Source: Microbotryomycetes sp. JL201
Lineage: Eukaryota > Basidiomycota > Microbotryomycetes
Assembly: GCA_033819885.1 (NCBI GenBank)
Contig: JAQYUZ010000011.1
Coordinates: forward strand, 372,001 to 436,000
Direction of reading: 5' to 3'
DNA: 64,000 bases
Below the pieces are notes generated by a model. It ran no database searches, was not told the origin of the DNA, and worked only from the letters and a program-made list of their open reading frames with translations. Each line of letters begins with the position of its first letter. Position 1 is the first letter of the stretch. Positions 50,801-61,213 of the stretch are shown one piece after another. The position numbers and the translations under genes are program-made.

Positions 50801-51273
50801 GACAGGGTTCAAGTGCGTCAGAACATGTCCTCGAGCTGACGGCTGACTCCCATGAGAGACATGCGAGCGACAATCAGAGCACGGACCTGCGAGCTGAAAC
50901 GGCGCATGAGAGCGTCCAGCACGGCAGTCGAAGGAAGCTCTGCCGGTTGATCGTGTGCCAGTGTATCTGGGTGTGCACCGTTGCGATACTGAGGCAGCTG
51001 CGGACGATTGAGCTGTCGTCCCGAACTGTTGATTGAACCCGATGCCTGCTCATGCGCGTGATGCAGACCAGGGAGGCGGGGAGGTGCAGGGAGATTGTCG
51101 AAGCGATCATTCCTGAGCCTGTCGTCCGCGCGTCTCGCAAGACTGGCGCTCTCGCTTTGGTGAGCTGCTGCTTGGGCATGCTCATCGCCTGATAGTGATT
51201 TGCGACTCCATTCAGGCCGCGCTCGCGCAAAGAAGCTCTTTTTAACGAGCTTGTTCTGCGGCGGGTCGGCCAT
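41857..51273 (-). CDS. neurofibromin/IRA-type Ras GTPase-activating protein
   Basis: This large protein (about 2,700 residues, some 20 exons) switches Ras off by raising its GTPase rate. The start at 51273 is MADPPQNKLVKKSFFARARP. Long helical-repeat regions fill 50800-47000. The RasGAP domain lies at about 46960-46040: the arginine finger is in EATLFRGNSFATRLM (Arg codon 46678-46676), and FMFLRFINPAIISPETID (near 46240) is the family signature. The CRAL-TRIO (Sec14) region with its PH-like partner follows from about 45866, with DVPYELLVDATGF near 45210. The C-terminal half resembles the IRA/NF1 tail (PDLFFVASTVVGDGG near 43460). Unspliced antisense frames run along it. It faces UTP15 tail-to-tail (139 bp) and diverges from the TMEM135-like gene. 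Confidence 0.92.
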
Positions 51274-51507
51274 GAAGGCGCTCGTGCGCTCGCGAAGCAA
51301 GAGAACGAGAGCAGCGGCGGTCACGTGCCAGCCAAAGTCGAGCGTTCGCAGCTCGTGCGCGTCTCTTTCAGATTCCACACCGTCCTCAGCTCCCCGCTCG
51401 CAAGGCATCAGCGATCAGAGATCCGTCTTGAGCTGCACAAGCCTACAATATAGCGTGAATCCTTGAATCTGCGCGCGGGGGCGTCATCCCCGTCTTCAGC
51501 TCGCCAA

Positions 51508-53697
51508 ATGGACCCCGCCAGCAATCCTAGCTCGCCCAAGCCGTCGAGGCGCACCAACAGATTTGAGCTTGAGCCTTTGACCGACCTCAGCCACGGTCAA
51601 GGCCGCGGCCGGGATGCAGGCGCTGGCAGCCGAGCTTCGACCCGCAGCAACAGCCCCGAGCCACTGCACACGCCCACGCTTGGCGAGTCATACTCGCAGC
51701 TGCGCAAGAACCTCAGTTTCAAGAGCTTGAGAGAACTCGAGATGCGAGAAGTGCAAGCAGCCGTTTGGCGCAAAGGCAGTCGCGGCGAGCCCGGCGAACG
51801 CAGACACCGGCCACGCTCAAACGAGGAAGTATTTGCGCATGCGTTCAGAGGCGGACTCCGTACGTAACAATACATCCAACCTTAAGGCCGGGCTGTGCCG
51901 CCGGGCGCAAAACCACGCATTGACTGCATTTGCCCACAACGAAACAGGATCGGCAACGGTTGCAGCCGGCATCCGAGCGCTCGTAAACTTGATCATCATG
52001 GTCCTCAGAGCAAACAAGAAGAAGTAAGCCCTATCTGTCTGTGCCCGGCACGGCCTTGCGTCTGCAATTCTTGGCGGAAACGCGAACTGATCCGCGCTTT
52101 GCGCTCAGGCCTCTCACCAGCAAGCTGATCTTGCATACGCTCTTCGGACAAGATACGGCCCGTTTCGGCGGTATGCTCGGATTGTTTACATTCATCTAGT
52201 GCGTGCGTTACTATCGGGCTTGGAGTTCCGGAGATGACGGCTCGAGTCTGGCAGCAAATGGGTCTTGCACACGTTGCGCCTGTACAACCCAGGCAAGAAA
52301 GGTCAAGACCAGGAAGAATGGTGGCATGCGGCAGCAGCAGGAGCTGTCAGTGGCCTAGCCGTCATAGCTGAGAAGCCTTCAAGGAGAGTCACGATTGGCC
52401 AGCAAATGCTCGTGCGGTAAGCCTCCGCGGTCATGCTCTATTTCTCTATCCCAAAGAGGCTCAACTGGCGATCCAATCTCAGTGGATTGCAAGGCTATTA
52501 CAACATGGCAGCGAGCAGAGGTTGGATCAATATCAAGCACGGCGACGTCCTGTTGTTCGGTCTCGCTTGCGGACAGATCGTGAGTGCATGCCCTTCGCAC
52601 GAGCGTCAATGCACTGCTAATTACTGAACCGTGGACCAGATGTACTCTTGGCTGGTTCGTTGAGCTTGAACCCACAAAATTCTTTGACCTGACGCCTGTT
52701 GTCGTCAGCTCGCGCCTGAAGCCCTGCCGAGTGGCTACCGTCGCTGGATCACTCACGCTAGCAAAGTACCGGAACCGGTTCTGCCACTGAATTTGGCAGC
52801 ATCACGCCACCACAAATTCGAGCCTGACTTGGCACGCAAGACGATCTACTGGAAAAACGGAGCAACACCTCGTAACGCTGCGCTCGTCGAGTCGTATGCC
52901 CGAGCCGCAGAGCAGGGCGATTTCGGTCCGCCTTTTGCGCCTTGCGAGGCTGTGCATCCTTGGGTCGACACATGCACATGGACAGCCGTGGACCGGTGGC
53001 AGGCCGTCTTTAGGTGTGTGCGCTAGTCTATTCATCTATTGCGCAAATTCACTGCTAGCTCCGCAGATGGATGCTCCCCGTGTACGGAGCCCTGCACACG
53101 ATACCTCCCATACTTTTGCGCAACAAGAATTTCCGCGCCAACCCTCAGCGCGTTTTGACCAAGTCATTGTTTGGCACTGTAAGGTCTTGCTCGTTCCTGG
53201 CCACGTTCGTCGTCATCTTCCAAGGACTCGTATGCACCCAGCGCAATCTGTACAACGCCTTTCATGGCAAGATGCCTGCTTGGCTTGAAGCCATTTTGCT
53301 ACACAAAGGCTACTACTGGGTGTCTGGATTCTTGACGTGCCTCAGTTTATTCATCGAGGAGAAGAAGAGGAGAGGAGAGCTGGCCATGTGCGTATGTGAG
53401 CTCTCTGAGAGATGCACACCGCTGACCATGTCGCTATGTGGACGCAGGTACGTGTTACCGCGCAGTCTCGAGTCGCTGTGGAGTGTTTTGCGTCGGAGGT
53501 CTTATGTGCCATTCGTGCCCGGCGGTGAAGTGTTGATGACGAGGTGCGTTCGTTCGTATTCGAACAGCGAGTTACAGCTCATGTGTCAATTTCGCAGCAT
53601 CGGTTTGTCCATGGTCATGTCGACCTACCAAAACGAGCCAAAACGTCTGTCTGGCCTCGTCCGATCGATTCTCTACCAGTTCCTCGGCAACAATTAA
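51508..53697 (+). CDS. TMEM135-like multispan membrane protein
   Basis: About nine exons encode some 570 residues. The first 115 are polar and basic (start MDPASNPSSPKPSRRTNRFE). The membrane part reads SATVAAGIRALVNLIIMVLR, KLILHTLFGQDTARFGGMLG, VSGLAVIAEKPSRRVTI, GDVLLFGLACGQIMYSWL, LAPEALPSGYRRWITHASKV, and later FLTCLSLFIEEKKRRGELAM-YVLPRSLESLWSVL. The sequences 'CGQIMYSWL' and 'ExKxRRxELAxYxLPRxLES' are those of the TMEM135 family as I know it, which is linked to mitochondria and peroxisomes. A Cys/His-containing stretch lies at FAPCEAVHPWVDTCTW. Joins were chosen by phase; several candidate stop codons fall inside introns. The stop converges with ZNG1, 51 bp away. Confidence 0.85.
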
Positions 53698-53748
53698 TCA
53701 CAAAGGGAGCGTGTCTACCCCCCCAAACACAATTGTATTTGTGCAATA

Positions 53749-55390
53749 TTACTCTGAAGAATTCAGTGCCTCTAAAAAACGTCGTCTCACTTCTTGACCG
53801 TCGCCCAGACCTTTGCCAATCAATACGAGCTTGGGTTCTACCCGCTTGCCCTGGCCATCAGATGTCTCTGCCGCTGGCGATACATCTTCCAGTGACGCTG
53901 GCACTTCAGTCACGTCAAACGTATTTCGGACGCCTTGCAGAACAAAACACTGAACGCGTGACTCTTTCGATTGTCGTTTTGGAACAACCCTGAAAAAGCC
54001 TTTTGTTCTGAGCAATTCAAATTCGCCTTCTTGTCCAGGCGGCGCATTTCGTCCTGGCATTGCTGCTTGATCAGCGAGGCCATTCCCCCGCAAAGGTGGC
54101 AACTGTCCTTCCCAGACGAGGTCGCGGATCAAGGTATACAGCTTGCCTTGCCTGAGATCCAACTCGTCAGACAGCTCAGGTAATGGGATCGTCACGCTCG
54201 AGATGTCGTTCATGTGAGCCGAACCACCGATCGAGGCATGGTCGTGGCCGTGGTCGTGAGCGCAATTTGCATCGGAGCAACTTGGAGCTGATTGCCTGCC
54301 GGTACTCTTGAATGGGTCGAGCACTGCCGCGTTGATGGGCGCGGTCGGCATCGCGTACATATTTAGGTTGAGTACAAGAGACAGATCGAGAGTGGAACGG
54401 GTAGTTCGATGGATGATGGCTGTCGAATTAATTGATCTGTTGCGCCGGTCGGATCAGTCTAGACACTCGGTACGTAGTACAGTCGTCAGCTCACTTCAAT
54501 GCACGCTCAACCCTATCGAGGTCCGTCGAGGATACAAGATCGACTTTATTTAGGAGGATGACGTCGGCTGTGGCGACCTGTCGTTGCGCCTCGTTGTATA
54601 CGCCGTCCGGTCTCGGATCTCGTAGTTGCTGTCGTGAGCGAGCCGTGAGTGTACGATTCGCCAGCTGCTTCAAATCTTGGTCCTACCTTTTCAATACCTG
54701 CGGCGTCGACTACAGTCACGACAGCGTCAAGGGCTACGTCTGTGGGTTGCAGAAATACTTTCAGCACATGGTGCAGCTCCAGGTAATCATGTTGAAATGC
54801 GAGCGCACCCAAGCACAAGGCAGGCTCGTTCCAGAACGCTTCAATGATCGGTGCCGGGTCTGCCAAGCCCGTCGTTTCGAGCATAATCTGGTCGAATCTG
54901 CCCTTGTGTTCCATCAAAGTAAGGATTGCGTTCAATCCCGTATCGCGGACGGAGCAGCAGAGGCAACCGTTGTTGAGTTCGAGCCACTCTTCTACCAGTG
55001 GCGCGTCGTCTTGCTGGATCGAAATCGCCTTGGACTCTAGATCTGACGTGTCACCAAACTCGTTCATGATGACTGCGATGCGCCTCCCGTGCTGCTCTTC
55101 GAGGATGTAGTCGAGCAGGGTGGACTTGCCAGCGCCGAGGTAGCCTGGTCAGAGGTCACGTGCCGACAGCACAAGCTGTCAGTTGAGCGGCTGAATATGG
55201 CGCCTAGGTTCATTGATATCCCAAAGGGCGTGCTAACCTGTGAGAATCGTCATGGGCACTTGCTGTGCGGCCTCAGTCAGCTCGGGGCTGTTTGGGACGC
55301 GCAGCCGAAGACAAGGTCAGCACAGTCCCAAAGTCCACAAGTCGCTGCCTCGACTGGCACTCACATGTCATCCGAGTCGCTGTCATCCAT
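53749..55390 (-). CDS. ZNG1: zinc-regulated GTPase metalloprotein activator (COBW/COG0523)
   Basis: Zng1 is a G3E-family GTPase that hands zinc to methionine aminopeptidase. The tiny first exon (55390-55365, MDDSDSDD) is followed by [20 protein letters not shown], then [12 protein letters not shown] (P-loop near 55130) and [20 protein letters not shown]. The metal motif is in [20 protein letters not shown] (GCLCC). Next are [11 protein letters not shown], then [14 protein letters not shown] (NKVD guanine specificity). The C-terminal COBW_C domain holds a His-rich loop, [13 protein letters not shown], that may bind metal. The N-terminal motif is IPEL instead of the CPEL of human ZNG1. The 5' end overlaps the phosphatase gene on the other strand. 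Confidence 0.92.
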
Positions 55391-56760
55391 GTTGATGGAC
55401 GAGCTGGCGGGCGTCGCGGTGTGGCGTGAGGGCGACTCGCCGCTTGACTTTGTGCTACTCGCCCGTCCCCGATATCGGCGCAGCAAACGCGCTCGGCCGT
55501 CCCTCGAGCTCAACTCGTTTGGCTTGCCGAGCTCGCTAAACCTCTCTGCCGGCCTGACTTGGTTTGGCCGACGGTTCGGCGGCCTGAGCGCACAACCATC
55601 GCCAGAAGATGGCGCAACGCGCGTTGCCGGCGCAAACAGGCACCATGACGGCGTGAGTCTACCTCATGGGTGCGGCTCGCAGCTGCTGTAACGCGTCGGA
55701 CGGCGTTTGGCCGCGGCTTTCCGCTGTTGTGCTCGACGTCCACATGCGTATGCATGGCAAGCTGCCATACATAGCGAGTCACGCTGACTGACTCTAATCG
55801 GTTGCTGAACTGCAGCAATGGTGTGCCCAAATTGACACTGCAGGACTTGGACGAGAGGCATCCCAATAAATTCGAATGGAAATACGAGATGCGCAGAGAG
55901 GCTCAGGAAACACTGTCAGGTCAGCAATGCAGACGCGTCAGACCGACTCCAGCTGTCATCCGTGTCAGCCTGACACATCCACGCCATGTCTCGCGTAGGA
56001 CTTTACGTCGGCGGCTTCCAACCCTCTTGGAATTTCCAGACACTGCAAGCGCTCGGGATCACGCACATCTTGTGTATCGCCGAAGAGCGCGAGGCGTGAG
56101 CTGCTCCTAGACGTGTCTTTGCATGTGCTAACCTTTTCCTCGAAGCCATCTGTTCCGCGCTCGCTTCCCCGACTCGTTCACCTACCGCATCGAAGCAATC
56201 AGGGATGCAGACGATCAGAACCTGATCAGAATATTTCCAGAGTACGCTCACGTAGAGGTGAAAGAGATTTTGGCTCGGCTGAATTGAATCTCGCAGGAGC
56301 CATGCTTTCATCGACTCTGTTCTACAAAACAACGGTCGGGTGCTTGTGCATTGTGGCGATGGCATTAGCCGATCTCCAGCTATTGTGTGAGCGATGCGGT
56401 GCAGCCAGGACGGCTCAATCATCTGATGCTGACACTCTCTCCTCCAGGGTCTCCTACATCATGTGCAAGACCGGCCTCTCGCTCGACGAAGCGTTCCAGT
56501 TTGTTCAAAGTCGGCGATTCTGCATTGCGCCGCGCGTCGAATTCCAACATCAGATCGAGGTACGACACATTCACATCTGTCACTCTCGCGCGCAAAGGGC
56601 TTAGTCTGTCATCTCACAGGCGTACTACCCGATATTCCAAGCGCGACAGGCCGTGTCTGCCAACCTCGCGGTGCAAACGGCATCGGCTTCGCGGCGGCGG
56701 GGCCGAGATGAACATGAAGATCAAGATGCAGCAATTAATAATGACAGACCCGTGCTGTGA
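55365..56760 (+). CDS. STYX-like dual-specificity phosphatase
   Basis: About six exons code for roughly 290 residues. The first 100 residues are basic and polar. The phosphatase fold starts with GLYVGGFQPSWNFQTLQALG, then ITHILCIAEE, HLFRARFPDSFTYRIEAIRD and DADDQNLIRIFPE. The P-loop is VLVHCGDGISRSPAIV, with Cys and Arg of HCx5R in place, followed by SYIMCKTGLSLDEAFQFVQS. Mammalian STYX has Gly at the Cys position and is inactive; this one keeps it and may be active, dephosphorylating Tyr or Ser/Thr. The C-terminus is Arg/Asp/Glu-rich. Two ATGs (55365 and 55389) are possible; the second overlaps the ZNG1 ATG. Confidence 0.85.
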
Positions 56761-57033
56761 GCACCACGTTCTCGTCTGTTTCAAGCCGCCGACTGAAACT
56801 TCATTTCGGTTACAGAATCGGCTTGACGGATGCCGACATGGTCCAGCGGCGACCCTTACCTGCGTGGTCCCAGCAAGGCGCCTTTGCATGAACTGTTCGC
56901 TCATTGTCTTTCGCGTCGCTTCTGGTTTTACCCCTCTCTGTCGGATTCATTCTTTGTTGTTTCTCATATGCGGTGATTGATACCCAGAATACCAAAAAAA
57001 AAATGTAGAACAGGAAAAGTACATACGCGTACC

Positions 57034-59110
57034 TCACCCTGTCGAGTCTGACGACTCGATGTCGGTTTTCCTCCTGTGCTCCTTCTTGGATCTGTGTCGA
57101 CTGCTGCGACGCCGCGACCTCTTGTCATCGCTGCTGGTCCTGCTATCTTCGTCGTCGCTATGCCTCGACCGCGACCTTGTTCTGTAACGTTTGCGCCTGG
57201 ACGATTTCGACGGTCTACGCTTGACGAGGTACGTTTCCTCGTCATTGCGCTCGCGTCTCGGTCTCCGCGCTTGAGAATGATGCATCATTAGAGCAAACAT
57301 GACTCCGAGGAGTGCAAGCACGAGTACACCGATCAGTAGGCCTCCAAGGATCTGAGCCGTCGACAACGATGCAGGGTCGGCGAGAGATGGTTTCGGCGTG
57401 AATGTCGTGCCCGCGCCACTGGTCGTCGCAGCGTCCGTCTCGACGGCTGTCCTAGCCAAATTTTCCGTCATGAGCGGGTCAGATGCTGCGTTGTTGTCTG
57501 CTCCGTCTGTGGGTGAAGGGCCTGTGGTCGACGCTCCCTTTGGATTTGGTTTGCTTGTTGCTGCCGTTCCAGTCGTCTTGGCCGTTGTCGCATCAGCTCC
57601 AACGTCGTCTGATGTCGCTGCGTCGGTAGCTTTGGGCTTGTCATCAGGTCCGTCTTCTTCCGACTTGGCCCCTTTCGGTTTCTCGTCCTTTGACTTGTCC
57701 TCTTTTGAAGGCGCAGTGGCGGACGAACCGTCAGAAGTTACTGTTACGTCAGACTCCACGTCCCATGAACATCCATCAATCTTGCCCCCGGGCTGTCATG
57801 ATTCGTCGCTCAGAACAGGATGTCGCTGCGTGATGGTGGATCGACTAGCACTCACGGCAGGGCTCTTGCCTTCGTACTCGCCCCCAAAAAAAACTTGGTC
57901 GCCTGGATTTGGAACTAGATATATCCTTGTCAGCGTTGACAATACCTCGCTACAAGTAAAGGCACGAAGAACGGACAGAGCCACTCTTTGCCTTCTGTCG
58001 TGATGCAACTGCCATCTGCAAAGGCTGCACGATGAATCGCCTTTAACGTGTCAGCCCCAACTTTGAGGTTAACCAGCCTTCAACACCGCACTATTGGCTC
58101 TGAAAGGGACTGCAGGAAGGAATTTAGCTGTCAGTGTACGAGGGGACGAAGGAGTTGGGCAATGTCTTGCCTGGGCCTTTGAAGCTTTTAGCTTTGCCAG
58201 AAACGGCCACAACAGCCACGTTATTGTACATTTCTCTGTTTCCAGATTCTGGAAGTTTACCATACGCATCAGTTCGGAAAGATTCGGCGGATCTGGCGCA
58301 AAGCTGACTGTTGAACCACTGTCATCGAAGTGCCAAAGTCGGTTAACAAAGCACGACGCGGAAGCAAGAATCGAGCTCACAGACCACCAAAACAAGGCCT
58401 TTTCAGCGCCCGGAATGTCTGGAACTTTGAATTTGTAATCTTTTTGCAGCGGACAGCCTTTCTCGCCGCAATCAAGTATTGTTAGCGACCTCACCACTCT
58501 TTCATTCAGGAAAATAGACGAAAGCGAAAACTTGCCTCCAACGTAGCTAGCCATGACAGCAACGGTCTTGAGCAGGTCATACGAGATTCCAACTTGACAA
58601 CTGCCGCCGTCATGTGTTGCCGTGCCCGCCGTCTTCCAAGTAAAGTCTTGACCTGCTACAAGGGTGGCGACAGGTTTGAGTTTGTCAAAAGCTTCTTTCG
58701 TAGCATAGCCCTGTCGTGGAAATACCGGCAGACGATTTGAGCGTCGTCAATGGCTGTCGAGATGTATGGTCCTGTCACGCTGACCTTTGCGGGATAATTA
58801 GATCCGTCGGCTTCTAACGGACTGCACATGTCTCGAAAAGAACGGGTTGAGCACCGCTGACATGTATTCCCATAATATCTGCCCACCTCGTCATCGAATA
58901 ATCCTTGTCTGGCTCGGCCGTTTGCGGATCATGCGTGCTTTTAATAGCAGGCGGATACGCCAACTGCAATACGAGCAAAGCAGATTCCGTCAGCGCTGTT
59001 TCCAAGACAGAAGAGCAGCTCACTTCAATGTGACTCAGAACAGATGGCACACGGGTGATGATGGTCAAAATGAAAAAAGCCAGCCTTGACCTGTCGAATC
59101 GTCGCCTCAT
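57034..59110 (-). CDS. membrane-anchored protein related to lytic polysaccharide monooxygenases
   Basis: The start at 59110 (MRRRFDRSRLAFFILTIITR) is a signal peptide that can be cut before His in VLS|HIE. An N-terminal His is the first ligand of an LPMO-type copper histidine brace. The following exons read LAYPPAIKSTHDPQTAEPDK, DYSMTSPLEADGSNYPAK, GYATKEAFDKLKPVATLVAG, KTAGTATHDGGSCQVGISYD (second candidate His), SYVGGCPLQKDYKFKVPDIP, ESGNREMYNNVAVVAVSG, ADGSCITTEG and YLVPNPGDQVFFGGEYEG. This order matches a secreted fungal LPMO-like family (ATHxGGSCQ, GGCPL, GNREMYxN) from memory. A Ser/Thr/Asp linker, one transmembrane segment (LLIGVLVLALLGVMFALMMH) and an Arg/Ser-rich cytosolic tail follow. 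Two introns have GC donors. The exons around 58020-58380 are the least certain. Confidence 0.85.
58022..58170 (-). other. probable GC-AG intron(s) in the LPMO-like gene
   Basis: The donor at 58170 reads CCAG|GCAAGA. The reading frame stops soon after it, and downstream coding (ADGSCITTEG) is reached in the right phase only with this donor. The acceptor may be near 58022, giving one long intron, or near 58107 with a small extra exon. Either way the donor is GC. Confidence 0.55.
58458..58535 (-). other. GC-AG intron in the LPMO-like gene
   Basis: The donor reads GGAG|GCAAGT, the GC-donor consensus; the acceptor is GAAAG. The join SYVG-GCPLQKDY restores the family GGCPL motif. Reading through keeps the frame open but adds 26 residues not expected in the family. 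Confidence 0.75.
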
Positions 59111-59624
59111 TACCGGAACTCAATGCGTTCAGATGGCTCGTGTAGCTTGTCTTGGAGAACCAAGAGCTCAGTGTCTAGAGGCTGGCGTCGCACGGCGTGC
59201 AGAAATGTCCGCGGCACGTGAATCCACAGCTCCTGAAAGAACTGGCGAACGTTTTGAAGATGGTCCGACTTTGGAGACAATCTCACGACGCGTAGACATT
59301 GTATGCAGCCCGTGCGCAAAAGAGAATCGTTCGAACAACTTTCAAGAAAAAAAAAGGCGAAAGAAGAGAACCGCACAGAGCAAAGCGACTACCAAAAAAA
59401 AAGGGAGGATTGGAACTCGAAAAAATGTAAGAGAAAAGAGAGAGAAATCAAACCGCTGATTGTAAATCTCCCAACGGCAAGATGCAGGGGAATGACGCCC
59501 GAGACTCTGAAAGAGAGGAGAAACCAGAAGATTGGCCGTTTCCAAGAGACGTGTTCGAGAGACTGCCGAGAGGTGCTCAATGAACTGGTCGGGGAAAGAG
59601 CGTGTATGCTGAGGAATCCCATGT
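59111..59624. promoter_or_regulatory. intergenic region upstream of the LPMO-like gene
   Basis: No coding gene seen in 514 bp. It contains several A runs on the plus strand (around 59345-59355 and 59393-59402), which read as T runs in the transcription direction of the LPMO-like gene. Poly(dT) tracts of this kind are common in fungal promoters and disfavour nucleosomes. No clear TATA box. Confidence 0.4.
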
Positions 59625-61213
59625 CTAAGCTGCCTCTTCGCCGGTCGGGGCAGGTGCCTCGCCCTCAGGCTTGTCCTCCTTCTCTTGCGGGGCTGCGCAA
59701 GTCGACCAGTCAGCCCGTCAGTGAACAGACCAGGTACGGGTCACTCACGATCTTGCAGATCGGACGTCCACAAGGTCAAGTTGTCGCGCAGCAACTGAAG
59801 ATCAGGGACGTCAGTCACGGCGCACTGCAACCTCAGGGCAGAGCTCGACATACCTGCATAATCAAGGTAGAATCCTTGTAGCTCTCTTCTGACAGAGTGT
59901 CGAGCTCGGCGATGGCATCGTCGAACGCAAGCTTTGCAAGGGCGCAAGCCTTGTCGGGTGAGTTCAGAATCTCGTAGTAGAAGACAGAGAAGTTGAGTGC
60001 CAAACCCAATCGAATGGGGTGTGTGGGTGGCAACTCTGTCGACGCGATGCTGGATGCGGTCTTGTAAGCCTCCAAAGAAGCCTCAGACGATGACGAGCGT
60101 GTGGAACCGGTCGCAAATTCGGCAAGGTAGCGGTGGTAGTCGCCCTTCATCTTGTGGTAGAAGACCTGGACCACACAATATCAGCAGACGCCGGTTTGTC
60201 AACTCGACCAAACAGACGCTCACCTTTGACTCTCCCGACTCGGCCGACTTGATAAGGTGCTCGTCCAGGACCTTCAAGATGTCCTCACAAACTGACAAAG
60301 ACATGTCACTTGTTTGTCCCCACGGCTTGATCTAGCTGACTCACTCGAAGCGAGCTCGGCCTCGATCTTCTCGCGGTAAGCCTTGATGGCGGTGACCTGA
60401 GTCGTGTTTCCCTTTGCCTGGATCGGAACTCGCTTTAGCGCGCCCGTCTGTCAAGATGATTGCTGTGAAGCCATACCTCTTCCTTGCCCTCGATCGAAGA
60501 GACGATCCTCCATGAGGCACGTCGAGCGCCGATGACGTTCTGTTGAATGATTTATATGAGTACCAGAGGGGCGCTGGGTATCAATACAGTTGTGGGCGAA
60601 CCTTGTAGGCCACCGAAAGTAAGTTTCGCTCCTCGATTGACAGCTCAGAGTCCATCTGAAAAGCAGGCGAGTGTTGGTCAAGTGACTGACGAAGCGCGCA
60701 CGACTACGGCTGGCTTACTGATGCAATCTTTTTCATTTGCTGAACCATCTGTGGAGCCGACGAAGAGCTGTCAGCATTGAGTGTCGTTGGATCATGTTCG
60801 GTGCTATTGCGAAACGGACCTCGTCGTAACGCTCCGCCTGTGTGATACAAGAGGAACTCGGTTAGCAATGCAGCTCGCTGGCTGATGTCTCGCAGCCGGT
60901 GACAGAGCCCGCCGGCGTCTGGCCAGTTGATTGAGGGTGGACTGACCTGTTCGGCCAGCTTGGCCATGTACACGCTCTCGCTTCGGTCATCTGATGCGGA
61001 CCTGGCCAGCAGGAAGAAGTCAGCGTCTGCTCTGTATTCGAGTGGGGTCTGGTGCCAGTCTGCAGCCCGCTCTGAGCGCTGTCCGAGCATCTTGGCCGGT
61101 TCTGGCAGCGGCTGGCGAGCGCGAGGCGGGCCACCAGGCGCGGGCCCGTGCACGCGACCGCCCAGTCAAGCAGGTGCGAGCTCGCACGAGTCGGGCGGGG
61201 GCGCAGCTCACAT
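59625..61213 (-). CDS. 14-3-3 protein
   Basis: 14-3-3 proteins are dimeric adaptors that bind phosphoserine/threonine motifs. The gene is cut into many short exons: [152 protein letters not shown] and [15 protein letters not shown], ending [12 protein letters not shown]. Phosphate-pocket residues are visible ([10 protein letters not shown] for Lys and Arg; [10 protein letters not shown] for Arg and Tyr). No ATG stands directly before the first exon in frame. A start codon appears only when ...CCAT (61213-61212) is spliced to G (61001), giving [12 protein letters not shown]. Confidence 0.95.
61002..61211 (-). other. 210-nt intron that splits the 14-3-3 start codon
   Basis: The donor CCAT|GTGAGC and the acceptor GGCCAG|GTCCGC are both strong. 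Splicing forms AT+G, followed in frame by TCC GCA TCA GAT GAC. The 210 nt also hold an in-frame ATG (61090) that would give an unusual 38-residue extension. Confidence 0.7.
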
